Assembly: GCF_000800015.1 (NCBI RefSeq)
Contig: NZ_JUGR01000001.1
Coordinates: 62,001-126,000, forward strand
Length of the DNA stretch: 64,000 nt
Direction: 5' to 3'
DNA from: Terriglobus sp. TAA 43
GTDB lineage: Bacteria > Acidobacteriota > Terriglobia > Terriglobales > Acidobacteriaceae
Part shown: positions 16,573-26,380 of the stretch, one piece after another
Layout of the letters: every line of letters starts with the position of its first letter
Numbering within the stretch: position 1 is the stretch's first letter
Notes under the pieces: model-generated
The model's database searches: none
Told to the model about the DNA's origin: nothing
The model's input: the letters and a program-made list of their open reading frames with translations, nothing else
Translations under genes and position numbers: made by a program

Positions 16573-18813
16573 ATGCGCCGACTCGCCGCTGCCTCGCTCG
16601 CCCTTTTGCTTCCTATCTCTGCTGTCACGCAGGAAGCTCCCAAGTCCATCCTCGGCTTCACACCGCAGAGCGCGCAGACAGAGCGACAGCTTGAGTCCAA
16701 GTTCCTCACGCTGCCGGATGCGAAGCGCATCTCCGCGAACATGCACAAGCTCGCGGGACATCCGCACAACGTTGGATCGGCAGCGCAGCGCGCCAATGCG
16801 GAATGGCTCGTCGAGCAATATAAGTCCTGGGGTTGGGACGCCAAGATCGAGTCCTTCGACGTGCTCTATCCCACGCCAAAGGTGCGCGTGCTGGAACTCC
16901 TCGGCAGCAAGCCTTATAAGGCCAAGCTGGAAGAGCCGCCCGTTCCCGAAGATCCGTACACGCAGGACAAGAGCCCCGCAATGCCGCCGTACAACATCTA
17001 CGCTGTCGACGGTGACGTAACTGCGCCGCTCGTCTACGTGAACTACGGCATGAAGGCCGACTACGAAGAGCTGGAGCGCAACGGCGTCTCCGTGAAGGGC
17101 GCCATCGTCATCTCCCGTTACGGCGGCGGCTGGCGCGGCCTCAAGCCCAAGCTCGCGTATGAGCACGGCGCTGTTGGCTGCATCATCTACTCCGATCCCG
17201 CCGATGACGGCTTCGGCCCCGGCGATGTCATCCCGACGGGTCCCATGCGTCCCGAATGGGGCGTACAGCGCGGCTCCGTCGCAGACACCACTCTCTACGC
17301 AGGTGATCCTCTTACTCCCGGTGAAGCCTCTGTCCCCGGCGTGAAGCGCCTGGCCATCAAGGACAGCAAGGTCATCATGCAGATCCCCACGATTCCTATC
17401 TCGTGGGGCGATGCCAAGCCACTGCTGGCGCAACTGGACGGCCGCACAGTGCCTGCGACATGGCGCGGCGCCTTGCCCTTCACCTACAAGTTCGGTCCCA
17501 GCAAGGACAAGGTCCACCTCAAGATCCAGTCGGACTGGGGAACCAAGCCTGTGCTCGACGTCATCGCCACACTCAAGGGGAGTGAAGAGCCAGACACATG
17601 GATCGTGCGCGGCAACCACTACGACGGCTGGGTCAACGGTGCAGACGATCCCATCAGCGGTGAGTCCGCCCTCATGGAAGAGGCTCACGCACTGGGCGAC
17701 CTGCACAAGCAGGGCTGGAGCCCCAAGCGCACCCTCGTCTACGCCGCATGGGACGGTGAAGAGCCAGGCCTCCTCGGTTCCACCGAATGGGCAGAGCGTC
17801 ACGCCGATGAGCTGACCAAACACGGCGCGGTGTACATCAACTCCGACGAGAACGGCCGTGGCTACTTCGGCGGCAGCGGCTCCCAGAGCTTCGAGCTCAT
17901 GGTGAACGACGTCACCCGCGAGATGACCGACCCTGAGACCGGCAAGAGCGTATGGGACCGCCAGAAAGCCGCAACGCAGACGGGCCGCGGTCGTCGCTCG
18001 GGTGGTGACGGCGCTGGCCGCAAGACCATCCCGTTCGGTCCCGCAGGTTCCGGTTCGGACTATGCAGGGTTCATCGATCATCTCGGTGTAGCCTCCATCA
18101 ACATCGGCTACGGTGGTGAAGACCGCGGTGGCACCTACCACTCCGCCTACGACACACCGTGGCATTGGGACCAGTTCGCCGACAAGGATCAGGTCTACGG
18201 CAAGCTGTTCGCCCAGACTGCTGGAACCATCGTCCTGCGCATCGCCAATGCGGATGTCATGCCATACAACTTCACGGAGCTGGCGCTCACGGTGAAGGAC
18301 TATGCAGACAACCTCAAGGCCGAGGTGAAGACGATGCAGGCAGAGTCCACGCAGCGTGACCGCGCCCTGAAGTCCGGCGCATTCACCCTGGCGAACGACC
18401 CAAAGAACTCCCTCGCACCGCCACCAGCACTGCCCATGCCTCCCACGTACGACTGGACTACGCTGGACGCAGCCATCACCAAGCTGTCCACTGCATCCAC
18501 GCGCTACGAGGGACTTACGGCGAAGGCTGTGACGCTGTCGCCAGCCCAACGCAAGACCCTGAACGATGGCCTGGCAGTGAGTGAGCGCAAGCTACTCTCC
18601 GACGCAGGTCTGCCGGGCCGCCCATGGGTGAAGCACCTCATCTACGCCCCCGGCACCTACACCGGCTACGGCGCCAGCACCCTGCCCGGGGTACGTGAGG
18701 CCATAGAAGCAGGCCGCTTCGACGAAGCGAAACAGCAGTTGGATGTTCTGGTAAAGAGTCTGAACGATGAAGCAGATTTCATCGATTCACTCTCTACCCA
18801 GATCGGTCAGTAG
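16573..18813 (+). CDS. Secreted M28-family peptidase (glutamate carboxypeptidase II-like)
   Basis: A 746-residue zinc peptidase with a Sec signal (LAAASLALLLPISAVTQ), a PA domain inserted at about residues 140-270, the M28 catalytic core, and a C-terminal transferrin-receptor-like dimerisation domain. Catalytic-core blocks: RGNHYDGW (first Zn ligand His), DDPISGESALMEEA, WDGEEPGLLGSTEW (the general base and Zn-ligand Glu pair), INSDENGRGYF, and SAYDTPWHW (His ligand). The length and order match glutamate carboxypeptidase II/NAALADase homologues. The ATG at 16573 follows a composite repeat, and GGGAG is 14 bases upstream. Confidence 0.94.
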   Translation: MRRLAAASLALLLPISAVTQEAPKSILGFTPQSAQTERQLESKFLTLPDAKRISANMHKLAGHPHNVGSAAQRANAEWLVEQYKSWGWDAKIESFDVLYPTPKVRVLELLGSKPYKAKLEEPPVPEDPYTQDKSPAMPPYNIYAVDGDVTAPLVYVNYGMKADYEELERNGVSVKGAIVISRYGGGWRGLKPKLAYEHGAVGCIIYSDPADDGFGPGDVIPTGPMRPEWGVQRGSVADTTLYAGDPLTPGEASVPGVKRLAIKDSKVIMQIPTIPISWGDAKPLLAQLDGRTVPATWRGALPFTYKFGPSKDKVHLKIQSDWGTKPVLDVIATLKGSEEPDTWIVRGNHYDGWVNGADDPISGESALMEEAHALGDLHKQGWSPKRTLVYAAWDGEEPGLLGSTEWAERHADELTKHGAVYINSDENGRGYFGGSGSQSFELMVNDVTREMTDPETGKSVWDRQKAATQTGRGRRSGGDGAGRKTIPFGPAGSGSDYAGFIDHLGVASINIGYGGEDRGGTYHSAYDTPWHWDQFADKDQVYGKLFAQTAGTIVLRIANADVMPYNFTELALTVKDYADNLKAEVKTMQAESTQRDRALKSGAFTLANDPKNSLAPPPALPMPPTYDWTTLDAAITKLSTASTRYEGLTAKAVTLSPAQRKTLNDGLAVSERKLLSDAGLPGRPWVKHLIYAPGTYTGYGASTLPGVREAIEAGRFDEAKQQLDVLVKSLNDEADFIDSLSTQIGQ

Positions 18814-18830
18814 GGAATCGAGCAGCATCT

Positions 18831-18891
18831 AAGCGGAGAGCGTATCGTTATCACGTAGCGGCAAGGCGTGATGAGGGAACGCTCTCCGCTT
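18831..18891 (+). terminator. Two-tier hairpin between M28 peptidase and sodC
   Basis: A perfect 13-bp outer stem, AAGCGGAGAGCGT (18831-18843) and ACGCTCTCCGCTT (18879-18891), encloses an inner hairpin ATCACG (18850-18855) and CGTGAT (18867-18872). Only two Ts follow, so it may be a terminator for the M28 gene or a structured leader of sodC. Confidence 0.6.
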
Positions 18892-18927
18892 TACCATGGA
18901 GCGAAGACTCAAAGGGAGATTCAGAGT

Positions 18928-19449
18928 ATGCAGAAGTCGTGGATGGCAACAGTGGTTTTGGGTGCATGTAGCCTGACTGCATTCGCAGTGGCGCAGAAGC
19001 CCGTGAAGGTTGAGTTGAAGGATCCCGCTGCCAAAGATGTAGGAACGGTGGAGTTTGCCAAGAAGGGTAAGACTGTCGACATGAAGGTGTCGTTGCACGA
19101 TCTTCCCGCAGGCGAACATGGCATCCACGTTCATGCTGGTGACGCCTGCACAGCGCCGGACTTCGCCAGCGCCAAGGGCCATCTGAACCCGGACAACAAG
19201 CACCACGGCTACCAGAACCCTGAAGGCCATCATGCCGGCGACTTCGCCTCCAGCGTGAAGGTGGGTGCTGATGGCAAGGGCAAGGCAACGCTGAGCAACC
19301 CTGACATCTCTCTGGACACTGCATCCATGTCGTCCATCTACGGCAAGACCGTAGTGGTACACGAACTGGTGGACGACCAGAAGACCGACCCGGCAGGTGC
19401 ATCGGGCAAGCGCATCGCCTGCGGCGTAATCCCCGCTGCTGCCATGTAA
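18928..19449 (+). CDS. sodC: Periplasmic Cu/Zn superoxide dismutase
   Basis: A 173-residue exported superoxide dismutase. The start at ATG 18928 is supported by GGGAG at about 18915 and by the Sec signal (MATVVLGACSLTAFAVAQ). Metal ligands can be placed: His67 and His69 (GIHVH), His85, His93, His102 and Asp105 (HHAGDF), and His145 (VVVHEL). The active-site Arg is 162, and Cys74 and Cys165 form the expected intramolecular disulfide. It detoxifies superoxide in the periplasm. It has its own hairpin on either side. Confidence 0.94.
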   Translation: MQKSWMATVVLGACSLTAFAVAQKPVKVELKDPAAKDVGTVEFAKKGKTVDMKVSLHDLPAGEHGIHVHAGDACTAPDFASAKGHLNPDNKHHGYQNPEGHHAGDFASSVKVGADGKGKATLSNPDISLDTASMSSIYGKTVVVHELVDDQKTDPAGASGKRIACGVIPAAAM

Positions 19450-19475
19450 GCAATAACACCCTACATTGGAACCAC

Positions 19476-19501
19476 CAACTGCGGACTTCGGTCCGCAGTT
19501 G
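19476..19501 (+). terminator. Bidirectional hairpin between sodC and FAD oxidoreductase
   Basis: An 11-bp perfect stem, CAACTGCGGAC (19476-19486) and GTCCGCAGTTG (19491-19501), with a stable TTCG tetraloop. It lies between two converging genes. The T-run is weak. Confidence 0.7.
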
Positions 19502-19505
19502 ACGT

Positions 19506-20945
19506 TTATGCCAGTCGCAGACGCGGTAGCTTCATATCCGCTACAGCGGCAGATGCCGCATGCCAACCGCACATGCCATGCACCCCGCCACCCGGAGCCG
19601 TAGACGACGAGCACAGGTACACCCCCCGTAATGGCGTGCGATGCCGCGTCCGCAACACAATCTGCTTCAGTGTCATGGCGCCGCCAGAGATGTCACCACC
19701 TAACAGGTTGGGGTTCCATCGTTCCATGTCGGAAGCGGTCCGCACATGCCGCGCAAGGATGGTGCTGCGGAAGCCTGGAGCGAACCGCTCAACCTGATCC
19801 TCAATCCGCTGAGTGAAGTCCTCCGTCGAGCTATTGGGTACATGGCAGTACCCCCACGCCGTATGCACCCCCGCAGGAGCACGCGTCGCATCGAAGAGGC
19901 TCGGCTGAGAAAGAAGAACATACGGACGATGATTCAAAGCGCCGTTCCAAGCATCACGTTCCGACGCAGCGATCTCTTCAAAGCTGCCGCCAAGATGCAC
20001 AGTGCCTGCGCGACGCGGAAGTTCAGACTGCCAAGGAATCGGCGAAGAGAGTGCCCAGTCGACCTTGCATGCACCCGGACTCAACTGAACCTCCGACAAC
20101 ATCTTCACCTCTGATTCGGAAAGCGCATCGCCGGCTAGAGATACAAACTGGCACGGTGTGACGTCCAGCAACAGCGAGTCAGCTTGTGGCAGGTCACGCA
20201 AAGTCTCAATCGGATGTTGCAGCACAATCTCCGCACCAAGCTCTTGCAACAGTGACAGCATGGCATTGGCAATGCTCTGCGAGCCACCACGTGCAATAGG
20301 CCAGCCTGTACTGTGCGCCGCTGCTGCCAGAACTAACCCTTCACCCGCACTTGCCGTCATCTCCAGTGGAACAGCGGCATGTGCAGCGAGCCCCGCGAAG
20401 AGTGTTTTGGCTCGTGTTGTCCTTAACTGATTCATAAGGTTCCGAGCAGACTGCAAAGCGTCCATTCCAAATCGAGCCATGCGGAACGGATGACGCGGTA
20501 TGCGCAACAAGGGTGATAACGCATCTGGTAGCAACGACGGCCAGGAAGTCAGTAATGGACGCATCAGTTGACTCCATCGCTGAGCGTCTTCACCCAGTAA
20601 CGATGCCGTTGCGTTGACATCATGCAACAGGGCCACCGAATGGCCATCATCGAGAGGATGCGCAACGGGAACGTCTGGCTCTATCCATGTAAGGCCATGT
20701 TGTTCCAATGGCAATGTGCAGAGGAATGGTGATGCTTTTGCCAGTGGGAAGACACCAGCACCTGCATCGTGAATGCACCCTGGCAACGTTAGTGTTTCTG
20801 AGCGCAGACAGCCACCTGCTTGCGCTGCTGCCTCGAACAAGGTGACATGAACACCGGCACGCGCAAGTGCGATGGCCGCAGCCATACCATTCGGCCCGCT
20901 GCCGACAATCACCGCACTCTTGCTTCCGTTCACGCCTCTGATCAT
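19506..20945 (-). CDS. FAD-dependent NAD(P)-binding oxidoreductase (phytoene-desaturase-like)
   Basis: A 479-residue flavoprotein. ATG 20945 precedes the dinucleotide-binding Rossmann motif VGSGPNG (14-20), followed by LFEAAAQAGGCLRS; this Gly-Gly placement after the Glu is typical of amine-oxidase/phytoene-desaturase relatives. The C-terminus carries the second FAD motif (GVYLCSSSTAPGGGVHGMCG). The substrate is not evident; no carotenoid genes are nearby. It is divergent from an ABC ATPase only 43 bases away. Confidence 0.88.
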   Translation of the reverse strand: MIRGVNGSKSAVIVGSGPNGMAAAIALARAGVHVTLFEAAAQAGGCLRSETLTLPGCIHDAGAGVFPLAKASPFLCTLPLEQHGLTWIEPDVPVAHPLDDGHSVALLHDVNATASLLGEDAQRWSQLMRPLLTSWPSLLPDALSPLLRIPRHPFRMARFGMDALQSARNLMNQLRTTRAKTLFAGLAAHAAVPLEMTASAGEGLVLAAAAHSTGWPIARGGSQSIANAMLSLLQELGAEIVLQHPIETLRDLPQADSLLLDVTPCQFVSLAGDALSESEVKMLSEVQLSPGACKVDWALSSPIPWQSELPRRAGTVHLGGSFEEIAASERDAWNGALNHRPYVLLSQPSLFDATRAPAGVHTAWGYCHVPNSSTEDFTQRIEDQVERFAPGFRSTILARHVRTASDMERWNPNLLGGDISGGAMTLKQIVLRTRHRTPLRGVYLCSSSTAPGGGVHGMCGWHAASAAVADMKLPRLRLA

Positions 20946-20988
20946 TACACTGAATCTATGAGCGCTGTTGCGCCGTATGGAGTGACTG

Positions 20989-21795
20989 TTGTCCGCTGAA
21001 GAGCTGAAGCCTTTCCTTTCGTTCCGCAACGTGAATGTGATGCGTGGCGAACGCACCATCCTTCACGATATCCATCTGGATATGCGGCGTGGCGAACGCA
21101 TCGCCATCCTTGGCCCCAACGGATGCGGCAAGAGTACGCTCATTAAGGCGATGACGTCGGAGATTTATCCGTTGGTGCAGCCAGGGATGCACATGGAGAT
21201 CTTTGGCCGTCAGCGTTGGGATCTTACGGAACTTAAGCGGAAGCTGGGTGTCGTAACGTCGGAACCGCCAAGTAAATCCGCACGCCACACGACATCGTTT
21301 GACGCTGTAGTGACGGGGTTCTTCTCATCCGCAACGTTATGGCCGAATCTCGTCGTGACTGAGGAGATGCGTGAACGTGCAACAGTTGCGATGAAGCATG
21401 TCGGCGCCGATCAGTTTGCACGGCAGGAACTTGGAACGCTCTCTGCAGGTCAGCAGAAGCGCGTGATGATTGCGCGTGCACTGGTGGGCAGCGGCGACAC
21501 TCCCGAGGAACGGATGCTGCTGATGGATGAACCGTCGAATGCACTGGACATTGCCGCACAGGCAGAGTTGCGTAACACCATGCGCAGTCTCGTGCAGCAG
21601 GGAACTGGATTGATTCTGGTAACGCATCACATCGCGGATGTCATCCCAGAGATTGATCGTGTGCTGATGATGCGCGATGGGCGCATTGTCGCGGATGGAT
21701 CGCGCGAAGAGATGATTACAGAAGACAAACTCTATGATCTGTTCGGTGTTCGGGTGAACATCACGGAGAAGGATGGTTATCTTCACGCTTGGTAG
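20989..21795 (+). CDS. Orphan ABC transporter ATP-binding protein
   Basis: A 268-residue ABC ATPase. The TTG start at 20989 is chosen because GGAG lies at 20980-20983 and the upstream ATG at 20977 runs into a stop. Motifs: Walker A GPNGCGKS, signature LSAGQQKR, Walker B MLLMDEP, D-loop SNALD, and a switch His (LVTHH). It resembles the YlmA/ModF-like single ATPases. No permease or binding protein is next to it, so its partner is elsewhere or it acts without a transporter. Confidence 0.87.
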   Translation: MSAEELKPFLSFRNVNVMRGERTILHDIHLDMRRGERIAILGPNGCGKSTLIKAMTSEIYPLVQPGMHMEIFGRQRWDLTELKRKLGVVTSEPPSKSARHTTSFDAVVTGFFSSATLWPNLVVTEEMRERATVAMKHVGADQFARQELGTLSAGQQKRVMIARALVGSGDTPEERMLLMDEPSNALDIAAQAELRNTMRSLVQQGTGLILVTHHIADVIPEIDRVLMMRDGRIVADGSREEMITEDKLYDLFGVRVNITEKDGYLHAW

Positions 21796-21811
21796 GGCGC
21801 GCAGTTAGAAG

Positions 21812-21840
21812 AAAGGCGGCCTTTGCGGGCCGCCTTTGCT
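21812..21840. terminator. Bidirectional terminator between ABC ATPase and arginine operon
   Basis: A 10-bp perfect stem, AAAGGCGGCC (21812-21821) and GGCCGCCTTT (21828-21837), with a 6-base loop. A- and T-flanks suit termination from both sides of the convergent pair. Confidence 0.85.
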
Positions 21841-21841
21841 A

Positions 21842-22396
21842 TTAGTGGTCGGTGCCAGTGAAGGCAATCTGTAAGGGAACCAGTTCGGGCTGCTTAATCT
21901 TGGCGGGCCCAAGCACTGCAACGCGAGGCACGGGACCGCGTAACATCGCGACTTCGTCACATGCGTGCAGACGCGGGCACTTCTGGCAGTCCTTGTAGAT
22001 CTTGTCAGGCAACGCCGTGCGATCCATGGTCGTACGGAAACCGTAGCGGAAGAAGAAGTCTGGAATGCGTGTGAACAGGCAGACGGTTTGCACGCCATGG
22101 TCTTCCGCTTCCTGCAGGAGCGCCTTCAGCAGCAAGCCGCCCGCGCCCTGTCCCTTGGCTTCGGGCTTCATCACGATGGAGCGCACTTCTGCCAAGTGTG
22201 GACCGTACAGGTGTAGCGCGCCGCAGCCGAGGAAGACACCGCCTTCGCTCTCGGCAACATAGAAGTCACGTACGTTTTCGCAGATCTCAGCATATTGACG
22301 ACGCAGTAGCGTACCGTCGCCGGAAAGCGAGTTGACCAGTTCGAAGATGTTGGCCGCGTCCTGCAGGCGCGCCTTTCGAACACTAGCCGAGGGCAT
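21842..22396 (-). CDS. argA: GNAT N-acetyltransferase, probable N-acetylglutamate synthase
   Basis: A 184-residue GNAT-fold acetyltransferase starting at ATG 22396, inside the last codons of argH (14-base overlap). The acetyl-CoA-binding loop is KGQGAGG. It resembles the short ArgA-type amino-acid N-acetyltransferases: ARLQDAANIFELV at the N-terminus, VRSIVMKPEAKGQG, and a late CPRLHACDEVAM segment. As the last gene of the arginine operon it most likely makes N-acetylglutamate, the first step of the linear pathway. The position is strong support, but enzyme activity is inferred; a different acetyl acceptor is possible. Confidence 0.82.
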   Translation of the reverse strand: MPSASVRKARLQDAANIFELVNSLSGDGTLLRRQYAEICENVRDFYVAESEGGVFLGCGALHLYGPHLAEVRSIVMKPEAKGQGAGGLLLKALLQEAEDHGVQTVCLFTRIPDFFFRYGFRTTMDRTALPDKIYKDCQKCPRLHACDEVAMLRGPVPRVAVLGPAKIKQPELVPLQIAFTGTDH

Positions 22397-23810
22397 GTTC
22401 TGTCTCCATCTGGCGCTTGAGTTCTTCAAGCCTCTTTTGCGCCGAAGCGAGTGATTCTCTTACCTGGTGGATCGCCGTGCCGCCAATAACGTCGTGGCAG
22501 TCCAATGTTGCTTCCAGCGTGATGGCTTGCTGGAAATCATCGCCAAACTCTTCACCGAACTGCTTTAACTCTTCCACACTCAGATCGTTCAGTTCGCGAT
22601 TCGTATCAAGGGCGAAACGAACTGCATTGCCGGTCTTCTCATGTGCCGTGCGGAAGGGAACACCCTTGTAAACGAGGTACGTTGCTGCAGCCATCGCATT
22701 CAGATAACCGTGCGTTGCGGCATTCTCCATACGGTCGAAACGGAACTGAAGCGCCGCAGTGAAGGGAGCGAGCAATGGCAGCATTCCATCGAGTGTTTCC
22801 GCAACTTCAAAGGTCGCTTCCTGCGTCTCCTGCATGTCCTTGTTGTAGGCCAGCGGAAGTCCTTTGATGATGGTTGCAAAAGTGGTGGCTGCGCCAAGCA
22901 GACGTCCGCTCTTGCCGCGTACCAGTTCGGTCAGATCGGGATTCTTCTTCTGCGGCATAGCGGATGAGCCGGTGCTGAATGCTTCGGGGAGTTCGATGAA
23001 TCCGAACTCCGCGGTTGCATGCAGCGTGATCTCTTCTGCGAAGCGCGAAAGATGCAGACCGATGGTTGCCGCTATTTGTGAAAACTCCAGCGCGAAGTCA
23101 CGGTCACTGGTTGCATCCATGCTGTTCGCAGTCGGAGCCGTGAAGCCGAGTTCCTTTGCGGCGATGGTGCGGTCCAGCTTGAGCGTTGCGCCCGCGATCG
23201 GGCCGGAGCCGAGCGGACAGAAGTTCATGCGCACGCGTGCATCCTGCAGACGCGTGATGTCGCGCATGGCCATTTCAAAGTAAGCCATGAGCCAATGCGC
23301 AACTAGAACAGGTTCTGCACGCTGCAGATGCGTGTAACTCGGCATTGCGTGTTCGCCCGCAGATTGAGCGAGCGCAAGAAGGGAAGTCGCCCATGCTGCA
23401 AGGTTCGCTATGGCGCGTTCGATCGTATCGCGCACATACAGACGCAGGTCAGTAGCGATCTGTTCGTTGCGGCTACGGCCGGTGTGCAGCTTCAGCGCAA
23501 CGATGCCGATGCGTTCCTTCAGTTCGAGTTCCACGAAGTGATGAATGTCTTCGGGAACATCGCTCTTCAGGTTCAGACGCTCGTTTGCGAAGTCATCCGC
23601 GAGTGAGTCGAGTCCATTCACGATGGACTGCAACTCAGCATCGGTGAGGATGCCTGCCGCGGCGATGGTCTTCGCATGCGCCTTACTGGCTGCGGCTTCC
23701 TGTGGCAACAAGCGCCAATCAAACGGGAAAGAACGCTGCCATTGCTCGAATGCTTTGTTCAACGGCTCGCGGAAGCGGCCTGACCACATTTTGTTTGCTT
23801 CGTTCGCCAT
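22383..23810 (-). CDS. argH: Argininosuccinate lyase
   Basis: A 475-residue lyase that splits argininosuccinate into arginine and fumarate, the last step of arginine synthesis. The family signature SSAMPQKKNPD is present at about residues 277-287, with the N-terminal WSGRF block (9-13), HTGRSRNEQ and TYLQRAEP-like TLQRAEPVL. The ATG is directly after the argG stop (zero-base gap), and its 3' end overlaps the acetyltransferase. Full length for the family. Confidence 0.97.
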   Translation of the reverse strand: MANEANKMWSGRFREPLNKAFEQWQRSFPFDWRLLPQEAAASKAHAKTIAAAGILTDAELQSIVNGLDSLADDFANERLNLKSDVPEDIHHFVELELKERIGIVALKLHTGRSRNEQIATDLRLYVRDTIERAIANLAAWATSLLALAQSAGEHAMPSYTHLQRAEPVLVAHWLMAYFEMAMRDITRLQDARVRMNFCPLGSGPIAGATLKLDRTIAAKELGFTAPTANSMDATSDRDFALEFSQIAATIGLHLSRFAEEITLHATAEFGFIELPEAFSTGSSAMPQKKNPDLTELVRGKSGRLLGAATTFATIIKGLPLAYNKDMQETQEATFEVAETLDGMLPLLAPFTAALQFRFDRMENAATHGYLNAMAAATYLVYKGVPFRTAHEKTGNAVRFALDTNRELNDLSVEELKQFGEEFGDDFQQAITLEATLDCHDVIGGTAIHQVRESLASAQKRLEELKRQMETEHALG

Positions 23811-25272
<1,462 letters not shown>

Positions 25273-25279
25273 CTGAGGT

Positions 25280-26380
25280 CTATGCGAGGGTACGGCGACG
25301 CTTGCCGTTTACACCACGGTCGCGAGGGATACGCTTCGCTCCGCCCAACAGCATCAGCAGTAGCGATTTCTGTGCGTGCATACGGTTTTCCGCCTGATCG
25401 AATACCACCGACTGTTCGCTGTCGATAACGGCATCTGTTACTTCCTGACCGCGGTGTGCGGGCAGGCAGTGCATAAAGATGGTGTGATCCGTAGCATGCG
25501 CCATCAGAGCTTCGTTCACCTGGTAAGGCTTGAAGATCGGCGTGCGCTTGGTGGTTTCGTTTTCCTGGCCCATGGAGATGCAGACGTCGGTGTAGATTGC
25601 GTCGGCGCCCTCTACGGCCTTGATGGGATCATGCGTCAGCGTGATGGTCGCGCCGGTATCTTCGGCTATGGCCATCGTCTTGTGAATGATCTCCAACTTC
25701 GGTTCGTAGCCTTTGGGAGTTGCGATGGTCATGTGCGCACCCAGCAGGGCACCACAGAGCATCAGCGAGTTGCACACGTTATTGCCGTCGCCAACGTAGG
25801 TGAACTTCACGCCTTCTGCCGTGCCGAAGCGCTCTTCAATGGTCATGAAGTCGGTAATGGCCTGGCAGGGATGCTCGTAATCGCTGAGTGCATTGATTAC
25901 AGGAACCTTGCTGATGTCGGCGATCTCGGTGACTGTCTCGTGCGCATAGGTACGCAGCACGATGACGTTCATCCAGCGTTCCAGGTTGTGCGCAACGTCC
26001 GACAGCGATTCACGCTCACCCAGCGGCGACTGCGTCTGGTCGTAGAAAATCGCGTTGCCGCCAAGCGTGTTGATGGCTGCTTCAAAAGTAAGGCGCGTAC
26101 GTAGCGACGCCTTTTCAAAGATCAGCACCATCTGCTTGCCATCCAGAGCGTGCTTAAAGTCTTCTGGATGTGCTTTGACTGCGTGAGCTAGTTCCATGAG
26201 GGCGGCCAGTTCCTGTACGGAAAGGTCGCTCATGGAACAGAGATCGCGGCCGCGCAGGCTCTTCGCTGCTTCGGTGAAACCCGCATCGGATTGAATGCCA
26301 AGCGCAACCTTCGGCTTTGGCATATCGAGTACTTCAGAAGCGCCTGACGCGCTTCCCATAACAACTGTCTTGCTACCCAT
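25280..26380 (-). CDS. argF: Ornithine carbamoyltransferase
   Basis: A 366-residue enzyme making citrulline from ornithine and carbamoyl phosphate. ATG 26380 overlaps the argD stop by eight bases. Conserved blocks: FEKASLRTRLTFE (carbamoyl phosphate), HPCQAITDF, DVCISMGQENE and HCLPAHRG. About 40 N-terminal residues precede the usual family start (LRGRDLC) and are poorly conserved; ATG at MPKPKVALG is an alternative. The SMG and HCLP motifs fit ornithine rather than acetylornithine as substrate. Confidence 0.95.
   Translation of the reverse strand: MGSKTVVMGSASGASEVLDMPKPKVALGIQSDAGFTEAAKSLRGRDLCSMSDLSVQELAALMELAHAVKAHPEDFKHALDGKQMVLIFEKASLRTRLTFEAAINTLGGNAIFYDQTQSPLGERESLSDVAHNLERWMNVIVLRTYAHETVTEIADISKVPVINALSDYEHPCQAITDFMTIEERFGTAEGVKFTYVGDGNNVCNSLMLCGALLGAHMTIATPKGYEPKLEIIHKTMAIAEDTGATITLTHDPIKAVEGADAIYTDVCISMGQENETTKRTPIFKPYQVNEALMAHATDHTIFMHCLPAHRGQEVTDAVIDSEQSVVFDQAENRMHAQKSLLLMLLGGAKRIPRDRGVNGKRRRTLA

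Noticed and set aside
16492-18549. Long open frame on the minus strand opposite the M28 peptidase
   Set aside because: It mirrors a well-supported gene on the other strand, lacks a ribosome site or signal, and its composition (Val/Arg/His-rich, no motifs) is that of an antisense frame in GC-rich DNA.
25280-26380. N-acetylornithine carbamoyltransferase instead of ornithine carbamoyltransferase
   Set aside because: The SMG loop and HCLPAHRG motif fit the ornithine enzyme, and the argH-argG context is the standard pathway.
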